The position numbers and the translations under genes were made by a program. This document shows, in pieces, positions 7,634 through 15,962 of a stretch of DNA of 64,000 bases (positions within the stretch are counted from its first letter, which is position 1; the number at the start of each line of letters is the position of its first letter). Under the pieces are notes generated by a model. It saw nothing but the letters and a program-made list of their open reading frames with translations, searched no databases and was not told the DNA's origin. This DNA is from Burkholderia sp. 4M9327F10 (GTDB taxonomy: Bacteria; Pseudomonadota; Gammaproteobacteria; Burkholderiales; Burkholderiaceae): the NCBI RefSeq assembly GCF_005503145.1, contig NZ_SCNV01000005.1, forward strand, positions 186,001 through 250,000, written 5' to 3'.

Positions 7634-8851
7634 TTACGCGGCGCGTGAGGGAGCGGCAGCGGGCGGGATTGCAGGCATGATGTCGCCGGCGATCCAACGC
7701 ACGTGCTCGAGATCGCTCTTATCCGTCAGATCGTTCAGGGCCATCATATAGTCCTCTGACGCGTTCGACGGCACCAGATACATCGCCGTGTGCTTGCCCT
7801 GGGTGTCGCTCAGGATGACACTGGCAAGCGGCTTCGAAGCGGCCAGATTGTATCGCAGCCCCTTCACAAACCTCCGTTGCGAGCCGATCAGCGACTCAAT
7901 GAGGTTCTTTTCGTCGACGTTCGTAAAAGGGATCCACTGCTCCGTCATCACCATGAGTGCCATTTCCTCAATCTGCGCCACACCGGTTCGATCGACGCTA
8001 AACGTTGCGATCGTCACCAGGTGGATCTCCGGAAACGCATTCCACAGGCTGACCTCGTCCTTGAATACCTTCAGCTTCTTGTTCAGATCCTCGCTGATCA
8101 TGAAAAAGAAGTCCGGAACCTGCTTCAGGACCATCTTTTTGCCATACCGGGCCGCAGTGACTTCCTTGACTTCGCCGATCACAATAAAAAGCTTCTGACC
8201 GGGTCGGTCCGACTGCTCGGCAGCCGCGATGAAGGCCTTCCGTCGCTGCGTGATTTCGTCTTTCCTGTCCACATAGAAGGGCTCCGGCACATAGAGTGTG
8301 GTTGGCAGGTGCAAGCCCTTGGTGAATTTTCCCTGCGCTGCGCGCGTCAGGTACTTGTGAACCGTCGCCCAGCTGCGCTTACCACCCATGCCCGGGTTCC
8401 AGTGTGTCAGGTGCGAGGCGTCCCACAGGAAATGCAGCAGTGACCTGATCGTCAGCTTGGAGCTATCCGCCTTGACGCTGCCGGGCTCCGAATCGGACGG
8501 GGCGGGCGGCGCCCGCCCCGCAATCTTGTTGAGGGCAAAGTCGAGTTTGAGCATGGTCTTGCCCTCCTCGGTGTCCTCCTTGATCGCGTGTCCCATCACC
8601 TCGCCCAGGCCGCTCAATTCGGCGGGCGGCTCGTACGAGTCGCAGTCCGCTGAGTGTTCTGCGCCTGACTCGGGCATCCGCTTGATCTGGAAGTGCCCGG
8701 AGACCTTAGAGACATACATCGGTGCCCCCGGCCTCACACACAGGCACAGCGGCCGGATCTTCGTGTGGTGTACGCGACCCAGCGCTGCCTGCAGGCCCGG
8801 GTCATCCTCGGTATATATCTTCCCGTCGATCGAATATTGGTGCATCTCCAC
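7634..8851 (-). CDS. DUF1173 family protein, 405 aa
   Basis: Matches the DUF1173 family found on plasmids and islands of alpha- and beta-proteobacteria. The N-terminal signature is present: Y-S-I-D-G-K-I-Y, then R-P-L-C-L-C, G-A-P-M-Y-V and H-F-Q-I-K-R-M-P-E-S-G ... H-S-A-D-C (about residues 5-72), which contains conserved Cys/His positions suggestive of a metal site. The remainder is soluble alpha/beta. Function unknown. It is on the same strand as, and downstream of, the zeta-like gene, 64 bases apart, so the two may be cotranscribed. Confidence 0.7.
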   Translation of the reverse strand: MEMHQYSIDGKIYTEDDPGLQAALGRVHHTKIRPLCLCVRPGAPMYVSKVSGHFQIKRMPESGAEHSADCDSYEPPAELSGLGEVMGHAIKEDTEEGKTMLKLDFALNKIAGRAPPAPSDSEPGSVKADSSKLTIRSLLHFLWDASHLTHWNPGMGGKRSWATVHKYLTRAAQGKFTKGLHLPTTLYVPEPFYVDRKDEITQRRKAFIAAAEQSDRPGQKLFIVIGEVKEVTAARYGKKMVLKQVPDFFFMISEDLNKKLKVFKDEVSLWNAFPEIHLVTIATFSVDRTGVAQIEEMALMVMTEQWIPFTNVDEKNLIESLIGSQRRFVKGLRYNLAASKPLASVILSDTQGKHTAMYLVPSNASEDYMMALNDLTDKSDLEHVRWIAGDIMPAIPPAAAPSRAA

Positions 8852-8915
8852 TTCCCCGTAGTGTTGCCGTTATCCGTGGGCCTCTGGTGACTCCGGCGGG
8901 CCCGCCTCACCGGAT

Positions 8916-10190
8916 TCATAGCCCATCTATCGACCGCTTCTGCGTGTTCTGTTGCGTGGTGTCACGCTGACGGCTCTGATCGAGCTGCTGCGTCGATTGT
9001 TGCTGTCGGGTCTGCTCCGGCGTCTGCTTGCGCTCGTTCGCCCGGTATTCGAGTTCGACGCTCTTGCCTACATGCACCTCGCCACTCAATTGAGCCCGCG
9101 TGAAGCGCACGGCGTCCGTTCGACCTGTCTGCACCAGGACGTGGGTGTCCGTGACTTCCACGACCTTGCCCGCCACGCTCGCGCGTACCTGGCTCGCCTC
9201 GGTAATCCGTAACCGCGTCTGCGCAGACTGTGCCTGTCCGGCCTCGGCGGGGCGATCTGCTGCTAGAACAGCCTCTTCGCGACGTCCTGGCGTGCTTCCT
9301 CGTTCTCGTGCATCTCCTTGATGCCTTTCATCGCGCTGTTGATCCACTGCGAGGCGATCTCTCGGTGCGAGTCCAAGGGCTTGCCGGTAGGCGTCGTCGT
9401 TGATTCGTCCGGCTTCACGGTATTGCTCGACTCGGGCTTCGAGTCGTTGCTGGATGTGTTCATGGGTACCCTCTGATTTCAGAACATTGATGTTGTCGAA
9501 TCCCTGCAGATTGACCGGATTTGCCCGATCGCGGACGTCGATGATGTCCAGCAGCAGGTTATTCCCAAAGTATGCGCCAAGTTGCTCCAGTGACACCGGC
9601 AGGCCACCCTGAATCTTGGCGATCGTCGCGACGCTCGAGCCGCGTCCTTCCTCATAGAACCGCCGAAGCGTGTTGTCCAGCGCGTTCTCCGAGCGCGCGT
9701 GAACCACGATGATATGAGGGATGAACCCGGCGTCAATCGCTTGCTGGATCTTGTCGACGCTGGTCGCAAACGTTGACATCTGCCCCTCAAAAATCATGTG
9801 CGCGTCCGCCGGCAGAGCATTCTCCTTCAGCACCATCGACGTCTTGCCCGCGCCTGGTGACCCGGTCAGAAAGTAGACGACGTCGCGCCCTGATTCACGA
9901 TTGCCCTGCAGATTCTCCGCGAACAGGGCGGAAGAAAGCACCGCAGCCGTGTTGTGAACCGGATTGTTGTAGCGGTTGCGCGATTCACGGGACGCGCTGA
10001 ACTCCGGAAACGTCTCCTTGAACAGATCTGCAGCGACATACCGACCATCGAAAGACCGAGCATCCTGCCGGTATGCCTCGATGTATTTTTCCGGTTCGGC
10101 CTGCGCCGATTCAATCGCTTTCTCCTGCACAAGGCGTCTATCCGGTTCATCGAAATTCACATACCGAATATTTTCAAGCTGCATAGGCAC
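8916..10190 (-). CDS. Zeta-toxin-like P-loop protein fused to KfrB domain, 424 aa
   Basis: Residues 104-120 (V-Y-F-L-T-G-S-P-G-A-G-K-T-S) form a Walker A typical of zeta-toxin-like kinases, which phosphorylate UDP-N-acetylglucosamine; D-A-H-M-I-F-E-G-Q follows. Residues about 335-385 match the KfrB domain (V-A-G-K-V-V-E-V-T-D-T-H ... V-G-K-S-V-E-L-E-Y), found on plasmid-borne proteins with zeta or relaxase partners. The C-terminal 40 residues are Gln/Arg-rich and disordered. No epsilon-like antitoxin gene is visible upstream, so whether this is a toxin or a regulatory kinase-like protein is open. The central linker (about 265-325) has low complexity. Confidence 0.72.
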   Translation of the reverse strand: MPMQLENIRYVNFDEPDRRLVQEKAIESAQAEPEKYIEAYRQDARSFDGRYVAADLFKETFPEFSASRESRNRYNNPVHNTAAVLSSALFAENLQGNRESGRDVVYFLTGSPGAGKTSMVLKENALPADAHMIFEGQMSTFATSVDKIQQAIDAGFIPHIIVVHARSENALDNTLRRFYEEGRGSSVATIAKIQGGLPVSLEQLGAYFGNNLLLDIIDVRDRANPVNLQGFDNINVLKSEGTHEHIQQRLEARVEQYREAGRINDDAYRQALGLAPRDRLAVDQQRDERHQGDARERGSTPGRREEAVLAADRPAEAGQAQSAQTRLRITEASQVRASVAGKVVEVTDTHVLVQTGRTDAVRFTRAQLSGEVHVGKSVELEYRANERKQTPEQTRQQQSTQQLDQSRQRDTTQQNTQKRSIDGL

Positions 10191-10594
10191 ACTCCGGTCA
10201 TTGAGACCACTTAATGGCGGGACTTCTTCAATACAACACCGATTTTAAAAGCTGCTCTTTCCTTCAAGGCAAACACCCGACCCGCCGCACGAACTCGCCA
10301 ACTATCCGCGCTCAAAGCGAACGGACAGCGGCGCTCAACTCTTGCGAATTTGTGGCTTCCATTGGCAGAAGTTGCGAGACTCCCCGCGTATCGACACACA
10401 TTTCGACCAGCTGATCGGGCTCGCAAGAGGTCTCACGAACCTGTGAAATCGCGGATGCATATTTCTGACCGCATTTGCGAAAATTTCGTTGTGGTAAGGC
10501 TGCGTCAGGTAATGCAACTCATTGAAAATTAAATTATACTCACTACCGCGCATGATACAAGTTAAGAACTCGGCGCAGCCTATACGGGGGCAAA
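10191..10594. other. Intergenic region, no gene seen
   Basis: About 400 bases between divergent genes. No reading frame here has convincing composition. AT content rises from 10500 on, with TATACT at 10535-10540 as a possible -10 for the downstream gene, but no good -35 at the right distance. Confidence 0.4.
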
Positions 10595-10927
10595 ATGACA
10601 CGAGACCAATCTCTAAAAACGGTTTTAGGGAACCGCACGCCGATCCTTCTCGGCGCAGTTGCGGTTCTTCAAGTGCTGGACTGGCATAGCACTCTCATCG
10701 CCCCCAGGGGGCGCTTCGAGACGAACAAGCTTTTGAACTGGCTCAGTCAGTGGATGGGCTTCGCGCTCGTGATTTCCATCGTCAAGCTGTTCTTCATCGC
10801 CATCCTTTTCGTGGGATTCCTCTACTGGCGCAAACACAAGGGCCTGTACGACTTCGAGTTCACGGTCTGCCTGTGCGTGTCGGCGCTGGTCTACAGCGCG
10901 GTGGTCGTCAATAACTACGCCTCATAA
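10595..10927 (+). CDS. Small membrane protein, DUF5658-like, 110 aa
   Basis: Three hydrophobic segments (about residues 14-31, 50-78 and 88-106). The L-D-W-H-S-T ... E-T-N-K-L-L-N-W pattern near residues 27-50 resembles small DUF5658-type membrane proteins. Function unknown. It ends just where the operator and promoter of the transfer operon begin. Confidence 0.5.
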   Translation: MTRDQSLKTVLGNRTPILLGAVAVLQVLDWHSTLIAPRGRFETNKLLNWLSQWMGFALVISIVKLFFIAILFVGFLYWRKHKGLYDFEFTVCLCVSALVYSAVVVNNYAS

Positions 10928-10965
10928 CATCAATATTGATATTTTGATGTTGAGATGTGTATCAT
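10926..10965 (+). promoter_or_regulatory. Operator-promoter of the transfer operon
   Basis: AACATCAATA (10926-10935), 6-base spacer, TTTTGATGTT (10942-10951): the same geometry as at 5549-5574. The core contains the palindrome TCAATATTGA (10930-10939). It overlaps a promoter read as TTGATA (10936-10941), 18 bases, TATCAT (10960-10965). A bound repressor would cover the -35 and spacer, so this is a good candidate control point for the tra operon starting at 11075. Confidence 0.6.
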
Positions 10966-11074
10966 TGCTCTGACCTGACTCGTAAGGCTCCCCTCTCGGC
11001 ACTGCAAAGGAGAAACGCCCGGCGTGCTGGCTCGCTTCGGTATCATTTCGGGATCTAGCAACCGGGAGCGAAAA

Positions 11075-11335
11075 ATGACCGCCATTGTTGAACAGGATCT
11101 GAAGGACGCAGCTGCGGCCGGAACGATCAAGAATTTCGTAATCGAAGAAGCAGAGACGGGCTATGTCCTTCTCACCGTTTTTAACCGATCCAATGTCGAG
11201 CACACCCTGTACACGCAGCGTAATCGCGTACGCACATGGGCAAATGTGAACCCGCTCATTGAGTTCATCCTGCATTACAAACCCGAGCTGCCAGAGGTGA
11301 CGATCCGCCTCATGAGGCGCTCTCACCCTACTTAG
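11075..11335 (+). CDS. Hypothetical protein, first gene of tra operon, 86 aa
   Basis: Start ATG at 11075 follows GGGAGCG; the upstream in-frame start at 11024 lacks a ribosome site. Soluble small protein with alternating beta-strand-like segments (V-L-L-T-V-F, H-T-L-Y-T-Q) and no cysteines or membrane segment. No family recognised. Position suggests a role in transfer or its regulation. Confidence 0.55.
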   Translation: MTAIVEQDLKDAAAAGTIKNFVIEEAETGYVLLTVFNRSNVEHTLYTQRNRVRTWANVNPLIEFILHYKPELPEVTIRLMRRSHPT

Positions 11336-11342
11336 AGGATTC

Positions 11343-12119
11343 ATGCGCTTCTTTGTCAAAGCATCTGCAGCACTGATTTTTGCCGGTTACACCCTGTTGG
11401 CTCACGCAGGGTTTCCCGATGATCTGGTCAAACGATTCCCTGCCGCTCAGGGCGCGAAGATCGAAAAGGCGTTTCCGGGGTTCTGGTCCGTCGTCAAAGG
11501 CAGCGAGGTTTTCTTCGTCCGCGACGACATGTCGGTCCTGATTTCTGGCAACGTCATCGACCTGAAGACCAACCACTCCATCACGAACGACCTCGAAGAA
11601 GCGAACCGTCCCAAGATCGACGTCTCGCAGCTCGACACCAAGGACGCAATCAAATTCGGCAGCGGCTCCCGGCACCTCTACGTGTTCTCCGATCCGGATT
11701 GCCCTTACTGCCGGATGCTCGAAGGCAGCCTGACCAAGCTGACCGACGTCACGATCTACATCTTCCCCTTTCCGCTCGCCCAGCTACACCCGAACGCTCC
11801 GGGCGTTGCCGAAGCGATCTGGTGTCAGGCTGACCGCGTACAGGCGTGGCACGACTACCAGAACATGGCGCAGTTGGTCAAAGCCGATGCGCTGCTGCCT
11901 GCATGGCACGACTATCTCCATCAACACAAACAACCGGAACAACCGGTGTGCGACAACCCGATCGCCCGCAATCTCGCGTTCGGCGAAAAGTGGCATCTGA
12001 ATGGCACGCCCGCGCTGGTCTTCGAAGACGGCACGCTAATCCCCGGCGCGGCCCCGGCTGAACGGATCGAGGCGCAACTCGCAAAGTCTCACGCCAACAT
12101 CGCGACGGCCTCCAAATGA
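11343..12119 (+). CDS. dsbC: DsbC-like periplasmic disulfide isomerase, 258 aa
   Basis: Signal peptide (residues 1-22, A-H-A cleavage), a DsbC-type dimerisation region, then a thioredoxin-fold domain with active site C-P-Y-C (120-123) after V-F-S-D-P-D, and a cis-Pro segment L-N-G-T-P-A near residue 222. Such proteins shuffle disulfides of Cys-rich transfer proteins (TraU, TraN, TraH, TraV) in the periplasm. It starts 7 bases after the previous stop and overlaps the next gene by 4 bases. Confidence 0.87.
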   Translation: MRFFVKASAALIFAGYTLLAHAGFPDDLVKRFPAAQGAKIEKAFPGFWSVVKGSEVFFVRDDMSVLISGNVIDLKTNHSITNDLEEANRPKIDVSQLDTKDAIKFGSGSRHLYVFSDPDCPYCRMLEGSLTKLTDVTIYIFPFPLAQLHPNAPGVAEAIWCQADRVQAWHDYQNMAQLVKADALLPAWHDYLHQHKQPEQPVCDNPIARNLAFGEKWHLNGTPALVFEDGTLIPGAAPAERIEAQLAKSHANIATASK

Positions 12120-12373
12120 AGAACCTTCTTACCCGACTGCTTTCGCGGCTGGCCGTTCGTGGCCAGCACTCGGTCCTCCACGCCGGCGTGGTCACGCTCA
12201 TTGCCACGGCGGTTTTCATGATGTACACGGCAGGTGAGATGGGGGCGATGGGTCCGCTGATCATAGCGCTGTCTTTTTACGTCGTGTTCGCCGCGGTGAT
12301 GATTGAGATCGTTCTCGGTGTGTTTGCCCTCGTCAGAAAATTCGCGCAGGGCGGCCTGCGTCGTTATTCGTGA
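12116..12373 (+). CDS. Small membrane protein of tra operon, 85 aa
   Basis: Two hydrophobic helices (about residues 22-41 and 43-68) between basic termini. Overlaps dsbC and the next gene by a few bases each, so it is translationally coupled. No family recognised; possibly a small inner-membrane assembly factor. Confidence 0.55.
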   Translation: MKNLLTRLLSRLAVRGQHSVLHAGVVTLIATAVFMMYTAGEMGAMGPLIIALSFYVVFAAVMIEIVLGVFALVRKFAQGGLRRYS

Positions 12374-12894
12374 TGATTCGCTTTATTGCGCCTCTTTTAG
12401 TATTACTAATCGCAAGCAATGCAGCACGGGCGGACACTGACGAGTGTTTTGCCCATGCTGCGCAACGTCGGCACCTGAACGTCAACCTGCTGCGCGCGAT
12501 CGCAAGGGTCGAGTCGAACTACAGGCCGTACGTGACGAACACGAAGACGTATGCGATCGGAGAGATGCAGATCATGCCGTTTCATCTGAACTGGCTGAAG
12601 AAGTACGGCATCTACGAGCGCGACCTGTACGACGCCTGCACGAACATCAATGTAGGCGCGTTCCTCTTGTCTGATTTCGTCCGGATGTACGGCAATACGT
12701 GGCGAGCCGTTGGCGCATACGGCGCTGGGATGGCGGCCGACAAGGAGCAGGCCCGGATCGGTTACGCCCAACTGGTGCAACAGGCGTACGACCGCATCAC
12801 AAATCCCGCGCCGACCAAATCCGCCACAGCCCGCGTCTCCCGCGGCGCTGTCCGAGTAGAACCAGAAAGACCAACGATGGTGGTGCAGCAATGA
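12373..12894 (+). CDS. Lytic transglycosylase (SLT, VirB1-like), 173 aa
   Basis: Signal peptide (about residues 1-20) and an SLT domain. The catalytic Glu lies in A-R-V-E-S-N-Y (near residue 47), followed by Y-A-I-G-E-M-Q-I-M-P and the N-I-N-V-G-A-F-L-L block, all standard for IagB/VirB1-type enzymes that locally open peptidoglycan for the secretion channel. The ATG at 12373 overlaps the previous stop; a GTG one codon earlier is also possible. Confidence 0.86.
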   Translation: MIRFIAPLLVLLIASNAARADTDECFAHAAQRRHLNVNLLRAIARVESNYRPYVTNTKTYAIGEMQIMPFHLNWLKKYGIYERDLYDACTNINVGAFLLSDFVRMYGNTWRAVGAYGAGMAADKEQARIGYAQLVQQAYDRITNPAPTKSATARVSRGAVRVEPERPTMVVQQ

Positions 12895-13559
12895 AACAAC
12901 GAATTCTGATTGCAGTCGCGCTCGCCGTCTCGGCAGTCGCCGGCGGAGCACGCGCGGAAGACCTCGGGGTTAAGGCGCAGACCTATGCGCTCGACCGCGA
13001 CGCCGCGGACCAGATCAAGGACGTGATGCGCCGCAAGAAGGCAAGCGGTGAAATGGACCAGTTCTGGAAGACCTATCGCGACCGCACGATTGCCGCGATC
13101 AAGAATCCGCCGTCTCTCGGTATCAAGACGGACTACACGGCGCACGCAGAGCTGCGTGCGCTGCAGTTCGCGATTCCGGAAGACTACAAGGACCAGAACG
13201 GGCGCGTGATTGTCAAGCGCGGCACCGTTGTCGAGCCGCTGAAGATCATGCCGCTGACGTACGGGTTGCTGTTTATTGACGGCAACGATCCCCGACAAGT
13301 CGAGTATGCGATCAAGCGCAGCGAGTCAGAGCCTCTGAAAATCGTTCTGACCGCTGGCTCGCCGTACCTCATGCGGATCAAGTACCGCAATGTTCCGTGG
13401 CATGGCGGCATGGGTGTGCCGTTTTACTTTGACCAGCGAAAGATGATCATCAGCACCCTCTCGAAACTCTACGGCGTCGAGATCAACAGCGTGCCGGCCG
13501 CGCTGTTCCAGCAGGGCGACAAGCTCGCGATCCAGTTTGGCATGGGAGCCTCAAATTGA
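12891..13559 (+). CDS. traW: F-type pilus assembly protein TraW, 222 aa
   Basis: Signal peptide (about 1-21), then E-D-L-G-V-K-A-Q-T-Y-A-L, the N-terminal signature of TraW, and the C-terminal V-P-A-A-L-F-Q-Q-G-D-K-L-A-I block. In F, TraW is a periplasmic protein needed with TraU and TrbC for pilus assembly; here traW-traU-trbC are adjacent. The ATG overlaps the transglycosylase stop, and the previous frame extends upstream only inside that gene. Confidence 0.88.
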   Translation: MKQRILIAVALAVSAVAGGARAEDLGVKAQTYALDRDAADQIKDVMRRKKASGEMDQFWKTYRDRTIAAIKNPPSLGIKTDYTAHAELRALQFAIPEDYKDQNGRVIVKRGTVVEPLKIMPLTYGLLFIDGNDPRQVEYAIKRSESEPLKIVLTAGSPYLMRIKYRNVPWHGGMGVPFYFDQRKMIISTLSKLYGVEINSVPAALFQQGDKLAIQFGMGASN

Positions 13560-14581
13560 AATATCTGATCCGTCTTTGGTTCGCCCTCGTTGTCGGCTTC
13601 GGGCTTTCTGGTGGCGTACAAGCCCAGGAGATCTGTAACGGCAGCTTTCCCAACCTGATTACCGACGTTTGTTACGACTGCATTTTCCCGATCTCGATCA
13701 TGGGAGGGTTCATCAATCTTGGCGTGTCGGGCGATGACTACGATACGGGGGTGAGCGGGTCGCCGATCTGTATTTGCGCTAACAACCTTGCAATCGGTAC
13801 GCCGGTCTCTTTTTGGGAGCCGCGGTACATGGTCGACACGACGACCAAGCCGGGCTGTATGCCACTCCTCGGCGGGATCGACATTGACACACCATACAAC
13901 TCGGCTGAATACGGAAGCGAGAACTTCACGACCGCGCCACTAGGGGGAAAGCGAAAAGCCGCCTTCATGCAGGTCAACGAATACATAAACCCCGTAATGT
14001 CTGCGCTCGGCGTGGTGGTCAACAACCCATGTCTGGACAGCCGCTCGTTCGACGTGCCGTTCCTCAGCTGGGCCGATCCTACGTGGAACGATGACGCCCT
14101 GTCGCTAATGCTGACTCCCTACGCATATCCGTTCGCCGGGGTGGCGAGCGTAGCGGCAGAACTGCCCGACGCCATTTCCGCAACCTTTGGGTTTCCCATG
14201 GAAGTCCTTTTCTGGGTAGCCGGCGCCTGGGGGCCAATGTATCCGCTGGATGGCAATGTGGCGGTCGCCAACACGCAGGAACAAGTCTCTCACCTGATGG
14301 TGGCCCGCATCTTTGCCAAGCTTCATGCAGCAGGCGCACAGCAGACCTCGGCGGGGCAGGATGCGCTGGACTCCTGCGGTGCGCTCGGCGTCCCGCAACT
14401 CATCATGGACAAGCGCCAATACAAGACCAATCGAACCTTCCCGTTCCCGGACAACATGTGTACGCCGATCGGTCGACCGTTGGCCTTTCAGGAGATTGGC
14501 GCGTCGCGGCCGCAGGACAAGGATTACGGCTACTTCGTCTTCCAGCGCAAGGACTGCTGCGCAACCACGACCATCCAATAA
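13556..14581 (+). CDS. traU: Conjugal transfer protein TraU, 341 aa
   Basis: Exported, Cys-rich protein with the TraU hallmarks: C-N-G-S-F-P-N-L-I-T-D-V-C-Y-D-C-I-F-P near residues 27-45, C-I-C-A-N-N, then W-E-P-R-Y-M. Length equals that of F TraU (330 aa). TraU is a periplasmic protein for DNA transfer and pilus assembly, and its many disulfides fit the neighbouring DsbC-like gene. Overlaps traW by 4 bases. Confidence 0.93.
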   Translation: MKYLIRLWFALVVGFGLSGGVQAQEICNGSFPNLITDVCYDCIFPISIMGGFINLGVSGDDYDTGVSGSPICICANNLAIGTPVSFWEPRYMVDTTTKPGCMPLLGGIDIDTPYNSAEYGSENFTTAPLGGKRKAAFMQVNEYINPVMSALGVVVNNPCLDSRSFDVPFLSWADPTWNDDALSLMLTPYAYPFAGVASVAAELPDAISATFGFPMEVLFWVAGAWGPMYPLDGNVAVANTQEQVSHLMVARIFAKLHAAGAQQTSAGQDALDSCGALGVPQLIMDKRQYKTNRTFPFPDNMCTPIGRPLAFQEIGASRPQDKDYGYFVFQRKDCCATTTIQ

Positions 14582-14591
14582 AGGCACACGC

Positions 14592-15092
14592 ATGAAAAAG
14601 CTGTTCGCATTTCTCGCACTCGCTGCCGCCTCAATGGGCACGCACGCTGATACTCCGCTCGTGGACGCAATGACGGCCCGCTGGAACACGTTCATCTTCA
14701 TTTCGACGCAAATGCCGCGACAGACTGTGCTTGAACTCGCCCGTGAGGCAAGCCAGGCCCACGCCGTCATCGTGCTGACCGGCTTTGGCGGCCCCGGCAA
14801 CACGCTGACCTCGACGCAAAAGTTCGCGGCCGACGTCAACGCGGTTTGCTGCGGCAAGCAGCCCGCGCGCTGGATCATCGATCCCAATCTCACGAAGCGC
14901 TATGGCGTAACTGCTGCGCCGACTTTCGTGGTCGGTCACGGCAGCAGCGATAACCCGGGCGAATACTCGAAAGTCTCCGGCGAAATGAGCCTCGCACAGG
15001 CCCTGAAGTTCTTCGCGCAGGACTCAAAACTCATTTCCGCAAGCGACTATGCAAAGCGTGTCTATTACGCTGCATACGGCGACAAATATTAA
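14592..15092 (+). CDS. trbC: F-type TrbC periplasmic protein, 166 aa
   Basis: Signal peptide (1-19), then the TrbC_Ftype domain: F-I-F-I-S-T-Q-M-P near residue 35, V-L-T-G-F-G, and a C-terminal Y-G-V-T-A-A-P-T-F-V-V segment that recalls a thioredoxin-like fold without the CxxC. Works with TraW in pilus assembly in F. The ATG at 14592 follows traU by 10 bases; the longer open frame upstream lies inside traU. Confidence 0.85.
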   Translation: MKKLFAFLALAAASMGTHADTPLVDAMTARWNTFIFISTQMPRQTVLELAREASQAHAVIVLTGFGGPGNTLTSTQKFAADVNAVCCGKQPARWIIDPNLTKRYGVTAAPTFVVGHGSSDNPGEYSKVSGEMSLAQALKFFAQDSKLISASDYAKRVYYAAYGDKY

Positions 15093-15127
15093 TTGTGGTC
15101 AGTTCATCTAGTGATTAACATAAAGAT

Positions 15128-15598
15128 ATGAACAAACACAAATTACTCATCTGGATCTGTGCCGCACTGCCCGCAAGCGCTTTCGCAGCACTGCCGAATG
15201 ACGGGGTCACCTTCGTTACGCACGGACCATACGCCGCAGGGGCAGCCACGGTCCAGCCCGCGAACGGTGGTATGTACGTGTATTCATCCAAGCCCGTCGA
15301 GGATGGCCGTCGCTCGATGCGTTTCATGGTCGGGAAGCCGGCCCGGCAGACCTACGATCTTTTCAGCGCCGAGGAAGAAGCTGCGCTCTCTCAGGTGCGC
15401 GCCGATCAGATTGCCGCTGCAGCTCGCAACCGAGCCCGTCTGCGCCACGTGCGTTTTCATGCGCAACCGAAGCTGAACTGGCCCAAAGTGGTCCTGATGG
15501 GAGACAAGACCTGCGTGCCGCAGCTGCCGTTCGCCAGCTCGGCCGACTGGAAGGATCATCTCGTCTGCTGGAGCGCCGGAGACTCTCGTGTCGAATAG
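15128..15598 (+). CDS. Exported hypothetical protein, 156 aa
   Basis: Signal peptide (about residues 1-20) followed by a Gly/Pro-rich segment and an Arg/Ala-rich helix (about 85-110). Two cysteines near the end could form a disulfide. No family recognised. Its position between trbC and traL implies a role in the channel or pilus; its 3' end overlaps the traL start. Confidence 0.55.
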   Translation: MNKHKLLIWICAALPASAFAALPNDGVTFVTHGPYAAGAATVQPANGGMYVYSSKPVEDGRRSMRFMVGKPARQTYDLFSAEEEAALSQVRADQIAAAARNRARLRHVRFHAQPKLNWPKVVLMGDKTCVPQLPFASSADWKDHLVCWSAGDSRVE

Positions 15599-15950
15599 GT
15601 CATTCCATATTCCCAAGTACGGCGGTGCGGAAAGCGCGTTTCTAGGCGTCGAGTTTCAGGACACCTACATCCTGATCATCAGTGTCTTTGTCGCCCTGGT
15701 CGCTGGCCGGTTCTACGGAACGGGCGCATACCTCGGGATTCCCTTCGTCGGCTATCACGCGAACCGCAAGTATCTGGAATGGCGCAGTTCGCGTCTTCCA
15801 GGCTTCGTAACGGTGTTCCTTTTCAGGTTCGGTCTTGCCAAATACTCCAAGGGCTTCAACTCGCAGCGCACGGTGTACGTCGGAGACTCGAAAGTGATCA
15901 ATCCCGGCTCTAAACGGCTGCTCAAACGAATCCTTCCTGACGGGGAGTAA
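15588..15950 (+). CDS. traL: Pilus assembly protein TraL (VirB3-like), 120 aa
   Basis: Small inner-membrane protein with one or two hydrophobic segments (about 24-58) followed by a basic tail and R-L-P-G-F-V ... R-F-G-L-A-K. The position directly ahead of traE-traK-traB is the usual place of traL in F-type systems. Starts at GTG inside the previous gene. The identification rests on size, topology and context more than on strong motifs. Confidence 0.72.
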   Translation: MSNRSFHIPKYGGAESAFLGVEFQDTYILIISVFVALVAGRFYGTGAYLGIPFVGYHANRKYLEWRSSRLPGFVTVFLFRFGLAKYSKGFNSQRTVYVGDSKVINPGSKRLLKRILPDGE

Positions 15951-15962
15951 GAGGAAAGTTAT

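Noticed and set aside
9263-9463. Second minus-strand frame of 66 codons inside the zeta/KfrB gene, with plausible-looking composition
   Set aside because: It overlaps the low-complexity linker of a larger, domain-supported gene and has no clear ribosome site; overprinting cannot be shown from one sequence.
5549-10951. Flanking repeats considered as ends of a mobile element
   Set aside because: They are promoter-associated inverted repeats of operator type; no transposase, integrase or target duplication is present.
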